Assembly (NCBI GenBank): GCA_018816555.1
Contig: JAHIVT010000032.1
Location: 1 to 64,000, forward strand
DNA: 64,000 nt
From: Pseudomonadota bacterium
GTDB taxonomy: Bacteria; Desulfobacterota; Desulfobulbia; Desulfobulbales; SURF-16
Direction of reading: 5' to 3'
Part shown: positions 35,675-44,242 of the stretch, piece by piece
How the letters are laid out: each line of letters starts with the position of its first letter
How positions within the stretch are numbered: position 1 is the stretch's first letter
Made by a program: the position numbers and the translations under genes
The notes under the pieces: generated by a model
The model's database searches: none
The model's input: only the letters and a program-made list of their open reading frames with translations
Told to the model about the DNA's origin: nothing

Positions 35675-36856
35675 TTAATCTGCCACAGGAACCACAAAGG
35701 CGGAAGAGCCTCTGATCAGGCCGACGGCAATCATGGTCAGCCCCAGTACCAGGATGCCGATGATGAAAAAAGACCAGTGCAGGCCGAGGAGATCCATGGT
35801 GAACCCGGCGCCCAGTGAGCCGCAGAATACCCCGACACTCATGGCCAGGCTGAAAACACCCATCATGGTGCCCTGGCCATACTGCCGCCCCTCCTCCGTG
35901 GCATAGGCGCCCAGTGTCGGCCAAATCATCGCCTCGCCCATGCCGAGCAGAATAAACAGCCCCAGCAGAAACCAGAAACTGTTCGCCAGAGGCACCAGAC
36001 ACATCACCGCACTGATGATCAGGCAGCCGATCAGCAAGAGTCCGCTCTTATCGCGGCGGTCGGCCATTCTGCCGAAGGGGGTCTGCAGCAGGGCATTGAC
36101 CAGGGTCCGGCAGGCGATGACCAGGCCGATCTCCATGCCGCTTGACTGGAACCACTGGTGCATGAGCAAGGGCAGAAAGGCCATGGTGGGCACCATGATG
36201 ATCATGGTGGCCATCCTGGCCAAAAGAATCCCGCCTGTTCTGCGCCGGGTGAGCATGCTGCGCAGCGCCTCGATGATGCCCATGCGGCGGATGCCGCGAT
36301 CCTTGCGCTCCATCACCGGCATTTGGAAAACCACCAGCAGCAGGGCAAGGCAGCTCAGACCGGCCATGGCGTAAAAGGCGGCTGCCATTCCCCACAGATC
36401 GGTGAAAAAACCGCCCAGCAGCGGTCCGCTGCCGATGCCGGTAAAAATGGCGATATTCAGCATCCCCATGTAGCGTCCTTCCTGGCCCACCGGCGCCATG
36501 TCGCTGACACAGGCCATGGCAACCGGCACGATCATGGCCGAACCAACGCCATGAAAGGCCCGGATGACTATCAGATTAATCACCGAGGTGGCCTCGGGCA
36601 TGGCCAGACCCACCAGGGCATAAACCAGCAGACCGCAGACCAGAAACATCTTCCTGCCCCAGCGGTCGGACAAATTGCCGACAATGGGCTGGAAAATGCC
36701 CCGGGTGATGGAAAAGGCGGCGATGATCAGACCGAGGGCCAGCCCTCCTGCCCCGAGACTGGCGGCAAAGACCGGCATGACCGGTACGATGATGCCGATG
36801 CCGAGCAAAGCAATAAATACCGATAAAAGAAGGGTGCCGAGCAAATGGCCTTGCAT
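35675..36856 (-). CDS. major facilitator superfamily transporter
   Basis: 393 residues, about 12 hydrophobic spans. The loop 2-3 signature is GNLSDRWGRKMF and its counterpart after span 8 is FGRMADRRDKSGLL. Both are hallmarks of drug:proton antiporter MFS proteins. The first span starts LLSVFIALLGIGIIVPVMPVFAASLG. A multidrug or metabolite efflux role is likely. The substrate is not readable. An AGGA site lies 10 bases before the start. No regulator gene is adjacent. Confidence 0.88.
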   Translation of the reverse strand: MQGHLLGTLLLSVFIALLGIGIIVPVMPVFAASLGAGGLALGLIIAAFSITRGIFQPIVGNLSDRWGRKMFLVCGLLVYALVGLAMPEATSVINLIVIRAFHGVGSAMIVPVAMACVSDMAPVGQEGRYMGMLNIAIFTGIGSGPLLGGFFTDLWGMAAAFYAMAGLSCLALLLVVFQMPVMERKDRGIRRMGIIEALRSMLTRRRTGGILLARMATMIIMVPTMAFLPLLMHQWFQSSGMEIGLVIACRTLVNALLQTPFGRMADRRDKSGLLLIGCLIISAVMCLVPLANSFWFLLGLFILLGMGEAMIWPTLGAYATEEGRQYGQGTMMGVFSLAMSVGVFCGSLGAGFTMDLLGLHWSFFIIGILVLGLTMIAVGLIRGSSAFVVPVAD

Positions 36857-37269
36857 GGTGGAAATGGTCCTTTTCCCGCAGATCCGCTATGACAGGAGGG
36901 CACTGACCGGGAAAGAGCTTTGCGTCCAGGGGCAAACAAATCCCTGGGAAAGCGCAGTAAAATGGATAGCTTTGGGCAAACGAGGCGAGATAACGGACAG
37001 AGCCGTATCAACCTGCAGGTTTTTATAAAAATAACACATCCGGGCCGAAACTTCGATCATTAGTCTCAAGCCTGAAACAAAAAATGCTTTCCGCTGTCTG
37101 ATCATTTAACCGGTTCAGCCGGCAGGACGTGCATTGCACATTTTTAGTCCGGTTACAATTTCCTTTCGCGCCAAGAACTGTTAAAGTTGCCTGGAGCCAG
37201 GGCATCGTTTTTTTATGCCTCCATTTGCCGATGGCCAATAATCTATCACAACCACCAGAGAGATATCGC
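36857..37269. other. divergent intergenic region, no gene seen
   Basis: It lies between the MFS gene and the rhomboid gene. Short frames here lack ribosome sites. No promoter pair or structured RNA is evident. Confidence 0.4.
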
Positions 37270-38118
37270 ATGACAACGCTGCACCCCAAAAATTCCATGC
37301 TCTGCCCCAACTGCCGCCGCCTCATCAGCCGTGATGAAAAGGTTTGCCCCTATTGCGGTACGAGCAGGCCCGGTTCCTGGTGGAAAAACAATCGTTTCAC
37401 CACAGGCTTTACCGATGGGAACCGGATCATCAGCCTGATCACCTACACCAATATCGGCATGTATATTCTTTCCCTGCTGCTCAATCCGCGCAGCGCAGGG
37501 CTTGCCGTCAACCCCTTCGACTTTCTGTCGCCCAGCAACCGCAGCCTGCTCATCCTCGGCTCCACCGGCACCGTTGCCATTGACCAGATGCATCGCTGGT
37601 GGACCCTTGTGGCGGCAAATTATCTGCACGGCAGTCTCATGCATATCGCCTTCAACCTCATCGCCCTGCGGCAGATAGCCCCGCTGGTCATCAATGAATA
37701 CGGCGGCTACCGCATGTTTATCATCTATACCCTGGGAGGTGTTGCCGGCTTTTTTCTCTCTTATCTGGCCGGCATTCACTTTACCATCGGCGCATCCGCC
37801 TCGGTGTGCAGCCTGATCGGCGCCATGCTCTTTTACGGCAAAAGCCGGGGCGGAACATATGGCGGCAATATCTACAGCCAGATCGGGGTCTGGGCGGTCA
37901 GTATCTTTGTTTTCGGGATGATCGTACCGGGTATCAATAACTGGGGACATGGCGGCGGCATGGCGGCGGGAGCTCTACTCGCCTATCTTTTAGGCTACCA
38001 GGAGCGGAAAAGGGAAAATATCAGCCACAAATACCTTGCCATCGGCTGCGCGGCGCTCACTGTGGTGATACTCGCCTGGGCCTCATTAAACGGCATCCTT
38101 TACCTGCTGCTGGCCTAA
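37270..38118 (+). CDS. rhomboid family intramembrane serine protease with zinc ribbon
   Basis: 282 residues from the ATG at 37270 (GAGAGA before it). The N-terminus has CPNCRRLISRDEKVCPYCG, a zinc ribbon. Then come about six membrane spans with the rhomboid motifs: HIAFNLIALRQIAP (HxxxN in span 2), TIGASASVCSLIGA around residue 175 (GxSx nucleophile Ser) and NWGHGGGMAAG around residue 228 (catalytic His). Cleaves membrane-anchored substrates. The family is usually GASG, and Gly to Ala at the last position (GASA) is a common variant. Upstream in-frame ATGs would add an unrelated extension. Confidence 0.88.
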   Translation: MTTLHPKNSMLCPNCRRLISRDEKVCPYCGTSRPGSWWKNNRFTTGFTDGNRIISLITYTNIGMYILSLLLNPRSAGLAVNPFDFLSPSNRSLLILGSTGTVAIDQMHRWWTLVAANYLHGSLMHIAFNLIALRQIAPLVINEYGGYRMFIIYTLGGVAGFFLSYLAGIHFTIGASASVCSLIGAMLFYGKSRGGTYGGNIYSQIGVWAVSIFVFGMIVPGINNWGHGGGMAAGALLAYLLGYQERKRENISHKYLAIGCAALTVVILAWASLNGILYLLLA

Positions 38119-38183
38119 CAGGACTCCTGCTCCTTTAAGGCAATTTCTTCCCGCGGTAATGGTCCGGCGCTGACGGGGAGAAA

Positions 38184-38208
38184 GCCCCCTATCTCCGTAA
38201 CAGGGGGC
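38184..38208. terminator. hairpin between convergent genes
   Basis: A 7-bp stem (GCCCCCT and AGGGGGC) with an 11-base loop lies between the rhomboid stop and the zinc-ribbon gene stop. Without a T-run it is a weak bidirectional terminator at best. Confidence 0.4.
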
Positions 38209-38238
38209 ACATACCATCTGTATCATGGGCCAAAAAAC

Positions 38239-38529
38239 TCAAAAATCAAAAAGATCTTTCAGCAATGACTTTTTCTTATACTGTTTACCGTCATGATATT
38301 TGTCATGCTTATCGCCAAGGTGATGGCTGTCGCCGTATTTCATGGTTTCGGGCCTGCGGTTCCGCTCTTCCGGCACAGGAGGCATCTGCGCCGGGGCGGA
38401 ACGTTCGATAATTTTATCGAGTTCTCCCCGGTCGAGCCATACGCCACGGCACTGGGGACAATAATCAATTTCCACACCCTGCCGATCAGACATCAGCAGG
38501 TCAACAGAAGTGCATACTGGACATTTCAT
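38239..38529 (-). CDS. zf-TFIIB-type zinc ribbon protein
   Basis: 96 residues from the ATG at 38529 (good GGGAGT/GAGGAG site). MKCPVCTSVDL, then DYCPQCRGVWLDRGELDKIIE, is the bacterial zf-TFIIB domain, with four zinc-binding Cys residues. The rest is a low-complexity His/Lys/Asp tail (GDSHHLGDKHDKYHDGKQYKKK) and a hydrophobic end LLKDLFDF. The function is unknown. The family often stands near membrane or stress genes. Convergent with the rhomboid gene. Confidence 0.85.
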   Translation of the reverse strand: MKCPVCTSVDLLMSDRQGVEIDYCPQCRGVWLDRGELDKIIERSAPAQMPPVPEERNRRPETMKYGDSHHLGDKHDKYHDGKQYKKKSLLKDLFDF

Positions 38530-38823
38530 ACTCCCAACTCCTCTCATTTATTGACTTATCAATTTGTTAGCGCAGTCTGTCGCTTATCACCATAACGGAT
38601 CGGCCTTCTCAAAACTCTGAATTCAGCCACGCCGAAAACGAAGTTTGCTCCCCCTTTTAAATGGGCGAAGACATGTTACGCCGATTTTCCAGACTTGCAT
38701 GTTTCACGTATTCTGCAAAATACACAAAATAACCACAAAGTGACATAAAAATATTGGCGTTTTTACCGTTTGACGCTAAGTTGATTTGACTGAGCAGGGT
38801 AAAAATTATTTTCCGGCCAGAAA

Positions 38824-38988
38824 CCATTGCGCATTACCGAGATCCCATACATCCGGAAAAAACACCACGAGCTGCAGCAGGATATCTTCAGCAGACAGTC
38901 AATCGGCTCCCGCGCCAATTGTCCCGCCTGCCATTCCAGCGCCGAACAAGGTGTGTATGAGGATGACCTGGTAAAAATTCCCGAATAA
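38824..38988 (+). pseudogene. C-terminal remnant of a diheme cytochrome c
   Basis: An open frame without a start encodes PLRITEIPYIRKKHHELQ and later RANCPACHSSAEQGVYEDDLVKIPE, the typical C-terminus of the dihaem cytochrome c (DHC) family with its second heme motif CPACH. The N-terminal half with the first heme site is absent, and a stop codon precedes the segment. It is therefore a decayed gene. The DUF4405 gene 2 kb further on may be a functionally related survivor, which is inference. Confidence 0.7.
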
Positions 38989-39001
38989 GGAGATCAGGGT
39001 T

Positions 39002-39463
39002 TCAACGGGCGGTGCGCACCGGCAGGGCACGCATGCTGCTCGAAGTCCCTTGATCAAATGTATTGATCTCACCGGTCATGAAAAAGATGGTCCGCGCCCG
39101 GTTGCGCCGGCTGTCCGAGGTCCAGGGACAGCAGCCGGTGAGAGTGATGGCCTTGAAGGTTTTAAAGCGACTTGCAGAGTTTTGATCAAAAATGGTATCC
39201 AGTTCGGCCAAGGTCGGCAGCCGCCAGTCAGTATGGTTGCCGCCCGTAAATTTTTCACAGTAGAACTTCGCCTGCTCCCAGGTGATATCCTCACCATTAT
39301 CCGTTGCCGCCCACATGAGACCGGTACTGTGGTCAAGTATGGTATCGCCGCCGACAGCCGTAAATCGGCCCTCCTGCATCTGGGACCAGGCCTCCCATCT
39401 CAATGAAAATATCGCAAATAGACATGTTGCCATGACAATCAACAGACGACATGATTTTCCCAT
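39002..39463 (-). CDS. DUF1566 (Lcl-like) secreted protein
   Basis: 153 residues with a signal peptide (about 1-28, ending EAWSQ). The domain is recognisable from DHSTGLMWAATDNGEDITWEQAKFYCEKFTGGNHTDWRLPTLAELDTIFD, i.e. the LMW, ITW, YC and DWRLPT landmarks of Lcl/DUF1566, and the end MRALPVRTAR. In Legionella this domain is a surface collagen-like adhesin part. In bacteria of this kind its role is unknown. A longer paralogue lies at 44243-44992. Confidence 0.85.
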   Translation of the reverse strand: MGKSCRLLIVMATCLFAIFSLRWEAWSQMQEGRFTAVGGDTILDHSTGLMWAATDNGEDITWEQAKFYCEKFTGGNHTDWRLPTLAELDTIFDQNSASRFKTFKAITLTGCCPWTSDSRRNRARTIFFMTGEINTFDQGTSSSMRALPVRTAR

Positions 39464-39740
39464 GGTTATTACCTCTCTCTAGCTGTGCGTGGCGTGCAAT
39501 TTGCCGGCTTGCCCGGATCCTTGCGGTATTCTTTCTAATGGTGCGTCCAATCATAGGAAATGTCAAGTGAGCGCCTGTCAGGGCAGCAGCCTAGTGACAA
39601 AATCTATACGTCAGGTCAAAAAATTATCCATTGCATATCAATGAGATGACCAGTGTATTTTTTTTCACGGTCATTGCCCTTAATCGCCTGGCTGCCGCAG
39701 CAGACTACGCCGCGGTTTTTCTTCTTCCCGTAGATATTAA

Positions 39741-40703
39741 ATGCACATTTTCCTCTTTCCGGTTTATACTGGCGGCCATGGAAACACAGTGAACCTCCAA
39801 GCATTTCTACCGGGCATTCTGGTGAAAAAGTACCTTCTCCTCACTTTCCTGCTGCTGGCAGCAATACTTTGCTGCACTGCCGTTGGCGCCTATGCGGGCT
39901 CTTATCCTGATCTCGCCGGGAAGAATGTTCATCTGGCCGCCGCCGACAGCCCGGCAATGGACACCACCTTTCACCTCCCTTTGCTGGGCCGACAGGACGC
40001 CAGAAACTATTCCCTGCCGGTTCTTGCCGTGATCCTCGGGCTGGTGGACGGCTTCAACCCTTGCGCCATGTGGGTTCTGGTTTATCTCATCTCACTGATC
40101 ATGAGTCTCAAGGACAGAAAAAAGATCTGGTTTCTGGTGGGCTCTTTCGTGGCCGCCTCAGGCATTCTCTATTTTCTCTTTATGACCGCCTGGCTCAATG
40201 CCTTTCTGTTCATCGGCTATCTCAGGCCGCTGACCCTGCTGATCGGGCTTTTTGCCCTGTGGACCGGCATCAGAAACATCCGGGAATTCATCGTCACCAG
40301 GGGCGTGGTGGCCTGCAAGGTCATCGATGGCAAAACAAAAAAGAAAACCATGAACAGAATCCAGCTGCTGGTCTCCTCGCCGCTGACCCTGGCCAGTATC
40401 TTCGGCATCATTGTCCTGGCCTTTGCGGTAAACTCCATCGAGTTCCTCTGCTCCGCCGGCATTCCCGCCATCTTTACCCATGTGCTGGCCATCAGCGCGG
40501 GGAGCAGCCTGCAGTATTACGCCTATATCCTGCTCTATGTCTTTTTCTTCATGCTCGATGATCTGGTCATCTTCAGCAGCGCCGTTTTCGCGGTCAACTC
40601 CTCTCTCGGTGAGAAATACGCCGGTTACTGCAAAGCAGTGGGCGGCATCATCATGGTGGTGCTGGGAGTGCTGCTGACCTTCTTCCCGGACATGCTGCGC
40701 TGA
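39741..40703 (+). CDS. DsbD/CcdA-like membrane protein
   Basis: 320 residues. An N-terminal signal-like segment (KKYLLLTFLLLAAILCCTAVGAYA) precedes about eight spans. The spans around LGLVDGFNPCAMWVL and NSIEFLCSAGIPA carry a Cys in span 1 and a Cys in span 4, the reactive pair of CcdA/DsbD-type electron conductors, which pass reducing power from cytoplasmic thioredoxin to the periplasm. No fused thioredoxin domain is seen. The start is uncertain: a GTG at 39822, next to the signal segment, is an alternative. Confidence 0.78.
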   Translation: MHIFLFPVYTGGHGNTVNLQAFLPGILVKKYLLLTFLLLAAILCCTAVGAYAGSYPDLAGKNVHLAAADSPAMDTTFHLPLLGRQDARNYSLPVLAVILGLVDGFNPCAMWVLVYLISLIMSLKDRKKIWFLVGSFVAASGILYFLFMTAWLNAFLFIGYLRPLTLLIGLFALWTGIRNIREFIVTRGVVACKVIDGKTKKKTMNRIQLLVSSPLTLASIFGIIVLAFAVNSIEFLCSAGIPAIFTHVLAISAGSSLQYYAYILLYVFFFMLDDLVIFSSAVFAVNSSLGEKYAGYCKAVGGIIMVVLGVLLTFFPDMLR

Positions 40704-40729
40704 AAAATCAATACACAGAAGGCTTTTTT

Positions 40730-40818
40730 CACCACAGAGCACACAGAGATCACAGAAAAATATTTTTTAATTACGGCAAGTCACCTCGGGGCTTCGTGGC
40801 AATTACCCAGTTTTTGCG
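40730..40818. repeat. ACAGAG-type palindromic repeat, degenerate copy
   Basis: CACCACAGAGCACACAGAGATCACAGA on the left and a degenerate complementary arm on the right. It ends in GTTTTTGCG, like the copy at 50661-50760. It stands 26 bases after the DsbD-like gene stop and may act as an mRNA 3' structure. Confidence 0.7.
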
Positions 40819-40974
40819 CAACAATCCTCCCTTTTTTCCATCAAGATAAGGAACAGGCTACATCCCCACCGACAAATTATGGCCTTGCCTTATGACATTC
40901 TGATGGAGTAAAAGATACCAAAGAAGACATCAGTAATCGATCTGCCCTTTGTGCGGCATCAAAAGAGGAATACA

Positions 40975-41202
40975 ATGAAAAAAAATCAGGCACTGAAGAT
41001 ACTTAATCCCACGATCGGCATTCTTATCCTGAGCCAGGCCATTTCCAGCTCCTTACACGACTTTTTCCCAAAGGAAGCCTTTGAGGTCATTCATGGCGGA
41101 GGAGGCATTCTCCTGGTCTCGGGTGTGGCCCTGCATCTTTACCTGAACTGGAGCTGGGTACAGGCCACCTATCTGACTAAAAAAGGGCCGCAGTCCTCTT
41201 GA
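40975..41202 (+). CDS. DUF4405 small membrane protein
   Basis: 75 residues from the ATG at 40975 (GAGG 8 bases before). Two hydrophobic spans flank HGGGGILLVSGVALHLYLNWSWV, in which two His residues are spaced as in the DUF4405/cytochrome b-like family, where they can bind heme. The last 15 residues are basic and cytoplasmic. No electron partner is adjacent. The remnant diheme cytochrome c at 38824 is the nearest redox gene. Confidence 0.75.
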   Translation: MKKNQALKILNPTIGILILSQAISSSLHDFFPKEAFEVIHGGGGILLVSGVALHLYLNWSWVQATYLTKKGPQSS

Positions 41203-42119
41203 GCCAGCAGGTCGGAGAAACCCGTCCGGAATCAATGACCGGTTTTCCCGAATGCAAAGGGGAATACGCAGGGGAAGTTCATGTCGCTCGATGGTGCCTT
41301 GAAAAATTTGGCATATGTTTTTGGACACGGAGAGGTGAAAGTAAAAAACACCCCAAATGGGGTATAAACTCTGCTTACTGGGCATATGTGAGCACTTTTT
41401 TTCCGCTGTGACACAATAATCAGACCAGAGGTCAATTTTGTAAGGTTCCCTCCAGTCGTACCTGCCTCTACTTGATTTTCAATGACAACTAACGATAGTC
41501 ACAACAAAATTTCGTACTGAAAGTTCAGTCAAGTAGACTGGGTTCTTTGGAGGAGCTAAACGATTGCAGATAGTCTTTTCATAACGCCCTGCCGCACGCG
41601 GCTACTACGTACCATCAGCATATCGCTGCACCCCATTACATTGTTCCCGCCCCTCACAAAACCGCGCTTGCGCTATTAACGCACACTGCTCCTCAAAAGT
41701 ACATTTACCAAGGCGCTAACAGATTCACCATGATGCGCGGTTTCGGTAGAGGAAACTTCATTTAGGAGTTTTCCAGAATTCTACCAGTTCATGTTTCACG
41801 TCTTTATCTTATCTCTTTTCTAAGCAGTAATACCTAAGCCTAAATAAGTAATAAGGCCGATTCATTTTTCTAGATTTATAACATATATTTACTGTTAAGA
41901 CGGGAAGCTTGAACATCTGCGAGATGAAGTAACCTTTACCGATTTGTATTTTTTGTCGCAGGCGAAATTAAAGCCAATTGTAGGCGATGAAAAAAACGAG
42001 GTGTACTCCGGTTCTCTCATTAGAGGAGTGCAGAATTGTGCATGAGGCGGACTTGTATTCTACATGAAGAACAAGGCCGAAGAAAAACAAGAAAAACCTG
42101 AAACTAATGGAGTGGTACC
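41203..42119. other. gene-poor, AT-richer region
   Basis: More than 900 bases without a supported gene. A short stem ACCCC-AAAT-GGGGT lies near 41349-41362. The section after 41800 is AT-rich with no structured RNA I can identify. Base composition differs from the surrounding genes, which suggests acquired or decayed DNA. Confidence 0.5.
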
Positions 42120-42440
42120 ATGAAAAATCCTATCAAGAAATTATTTGTAATGTTGGCAATTGGTTTGAGTTTCGTTGCAGTGCAGAGCGTGAGTGCCGAG
42201 ACGGTGGAAGGAACGATTGAATCAATTTCAACTCGGCCCAATGTAGTCGTGGTCGACGGAATCGAGGTTTATGGTGTGAAGTTTAATTATCTAGCCAACC
42301 AATTTGACATTGTTCTCACGGTAAACCAATACGTGAGTTTTGAAGTTTACGAATGGGAATGTACTGCCGGTACAACCGTGCTTAAAGCCTGCGAAATAAC
42401 GGTTGCCGATGAAACTGTTGCCTTGCGCACGTGCCCGTAA
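42120..42440 (+). CDS. small secreted protein of unknown function
   Basis: 106 residues, not recognised. A clear signal peptide (about 1-26, ending SVSA) precedes an 80-residue beta-rich domain starting ETVEGTIESISTRPNVVVVDGIEVYGV, with two Cys (WECTAGT and KACEI) that could form a disulfide, and a third near the end (RTCP). GGAG stands before the ATG. The fold resembles small OB-like domains by strand pattern only. The codon use is more AT-rich than that of the neighbours. Confidence 0.65.
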   Translation: MKNPIKKLFVMLAIGLSFVAVQSVSAETVEGTIESISTRPNVVVVDGIEVYGVKFNYLANQFDIVLTVNQYVSFEVYEWECTAGTTVLKACEITVADETVALRTCP

Positions 42441-42596
42441 TCCAGGCGGTATGAAGCGGAAACCCTGCCGTATGAGCAGAGGTAATCCCGTAGAAGAAGT
42501 AATCAATCAGAGGTGCAAGAAGAATTGAGAGCAACAGCAGCCGAATAAAGATTTCGAAACATTCATTCAGGTGTCCTTCCTGGCTTCTTTAAAAAG

Positions 42597-42627
42597 GCTC
42601 CCCCGGTAATGCCGGGGGATTTTTTTT
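42597..42627 (+). terminator. rho-independent terminator
   Basis: The stem CCCCCGG with CCGGGGG, a short loop and a run of eight T residues lie about 160 bases after the small secreted protein gene. This is a strong intrinsic terminator on the plus strand. No gene was seen between it and 42917. Confidence 0.85.
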
Positions 42628-42917
42628 GGAGTCTTGGGTTCGACCATAGGCAATAGGCCAATAAGGGAAAATGGAGGACAATTATTTTTACTGCTCAGGT
42701 CTCCTGAATTCTACTCTTCCTATTTTTATCAAGGGATCAAGCCGTTGTCCCTGATCTGTTAAGCCGACAGCCTTACTGCCCTTGACAAGCCTAAGAAAAA
42801 GGAGATATCTCCGGAAAAAATTCTGTGTTACATTTACTGTGGAAATTTAATGATCAGAGGGATGTTCTGTTCGCACTGAGTAATAGCGGCCCGCTGTATT
42901 AGCTGAAAGAGGATAAA

Positions 42918-43802
42918 ATGAGGATCAGGAAATTGGTTAATAGAGTAGTGGTGTTTCTATTTTTTTTCTGCCTGCTGGCCGGCGTAAGCCCTGCCGACGA
43001 GGCCGGAAAGAAGATTGTCATCGCCGTTTCCCCCTGCAGTGATGTGGCGTTGAGCTTTAAAAAATTTTATCCGCTGGTCACCTATCTGCAGGCGGAGACA
43101 GGATCTGAAATCAAGTTGGTGTATCCTCCGAATATCGCGGAATTTGAAAACCAGATCAGGAATAAGGATATTGATTTTGCTTTCCAGGACCCCAATGTGT
43201 ACGTCAAATTTGCCGGACTCTATGACCAAAATACCCTGGTGAAGGCCCGCAACCCGAATGGGGGTGACTTGCAGGCCGGTGGGATCATAGCCAGGAAGGA
43301 CAGTAACATCAATTCAATGAAGGATCTGGTCGGCAAATCCGTCATGTTCGGGCCCAAGCTTTCCGCCTCCAAATGGGTGGTGGCGAAAATGTTGTTTGAA
43401 GAAAACGGTATCGACATCGACAAGGACTTAGCAATGTATGCCAATGGCGGTTGCTGCGAGGATATCGTCTTTAATGTATTTCTCAAGGCCTTTGATGCAG
43501 GGGTGGTATGCGACCATTTTCTTAAAGAGCTTGAGAAAAAACAAGGGGAACTTGGCGTCAATGCCCAGGAACTCCATGTCATTGCCATGACCAGATGGGT
43601 GCCGACCAGGATATTTTCCGCCAGGAAGGACTTAAATAAAGATGTTATCACCAAGTTCGACAGGGCCTTGCTGAAACTTAACAAAAATAACCCTGAACAT
43701 GCCAAAATCTTTTCCTCTGCCGGAATTGGAGGTTTTCAGTGGGCAAAGGATGAGGATTATGACGAGATGCGGGCCCTCATCGGTGAAAAGAAGGTCAGGT
43801 AG
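42918..43802 (+). CDS. PhnD-like phosphate/phosphonate-type substrate-binding protein
   Basis: 294 residues with a signal peptide (about 1-26, ending GVSPA). The mature fold is PhnD-like: IVIAVSPCSDVALSFKKFYPLVTYLQ, AFQDPNVYVKFAGLY, then GKSVMFGPKLSASKWVVAK and a closing FDRALLKLNKNNPEHAKIF. No permease or ATPase is adjacent. GAAAGAGG precedes the start. The next frame downstream is the N-terminus of a truncated membrane sensor, so the protein probably fed a ligand to a kinase. The ligand could be phosphonate, phosphite or something else. Confidence 0.85.
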   Translation: MRIRKLVNRVVVFLFFFCLLAGVSPADEAGKKIVIAVSPCSDVALSFKKFYPLVTYLQAETGSEIKLVYPPNIAEFENQIRNKDIDFAFQDPNVYVKFAGLYDQNTLVKARNPNGGDLQAGGIIARKDSNINSMKDLVGKSVMFGPKLSASKWVVAKMLFEENGIDIDKDLAMYANGGCCEDIVFNVFLKAFDAGVVCDHFLKELEKKQGELGVNAQELHVIAMTRWVPTRIFSARKDLNKDVITKFDRALLKLNKNNPEHAKIFSSAGIGGFQWAKDEDYDEMRALIGEKKVR

Positions 43803-43842
43803 AAGCGCTGCTTCCGGGAAAGGACGATAAAGAAGGTTGCCC

Positions 43843-44013
43843 TTGGAACTCTACCCGCAAAAATGGGTGAAATTCAGCTTACGAACCAAACTGACCTTGT
43901 TGATTGAAAGTCTGGTGGTGATTATTGTCGTGGTGACCGGCATTATCACCACCATCCGTGAAAAGGAAAGATGTGGCAGGATAAAAATGGGCACTTTTAT
44001 TAGTTTGGGATAG
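43843..44013 (+). pseudogene. N-terminal fragment of a sensor histidine kinase
   Basis: A TTG-started frame encodes 56 residues: WVKFSLRTKLTLLIESLVVIIVVVTGIITTIREKE, i.e. a basic start and a membrane segment such as opens many sensor kinases, then an unrelated tail ending FISLG. The family sequence stops near 43968, where IS-like DNA begins. AAGAAGG precedes the start. It directly follows the PhnD-like gene and was probably its sensor partner. Confidence 0.6.
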
Positions 44014-44140
44014 CGCTTTGCCTCGCCAAAATTAGCAGTCAATGCATATTAAATCCTAACTCGACCAAAAATAGCAGGAAAAGATAGACTGGCAATCTAA
44101 TGCATTGAATAGAAGAATGAACTTACGATACTTCCTGTGT
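43969..44140. mobile_element. possible IS end remnant
   Basis: Directly after the kinase fragment the sequence becomes AT-rich and starts TGTGGCAGGATAAAAATGGG, reminiscent of IS21-type ends. Two near-identical 13-base repeats (CCAAAATTAGCAG at 44026 and CCAAAAATAGCAG at 44064) are the sort of multiple terminal repeats that family carries. No transposase is seen, so it is at most a fragment. Confidence 0.35.
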
Positions 44141-44242
44141 ATACGTAGCATCTAACAGTTGAAACGTCATATTGCCAATAACAGCCCAGCTGGTGTACAG
44201 GAGGCACGCCCCCTGTACACCAAAGTTCAAATATTCAAAGAA

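Noticed and set aside
41199..41411. 70-residue frame following the DUF4405 gene
   Set aside because: It starts inside the end of the DUF4405 gene, has no ribosome site and shows no recognisable motif.
41575..41740. Possible integron attC site (TAACGCCC and GGCGCTAAC boxes)
   Set aside because: The boxes do not fit the attC core consensus on either strand, and no cassette gene or integrase is present.
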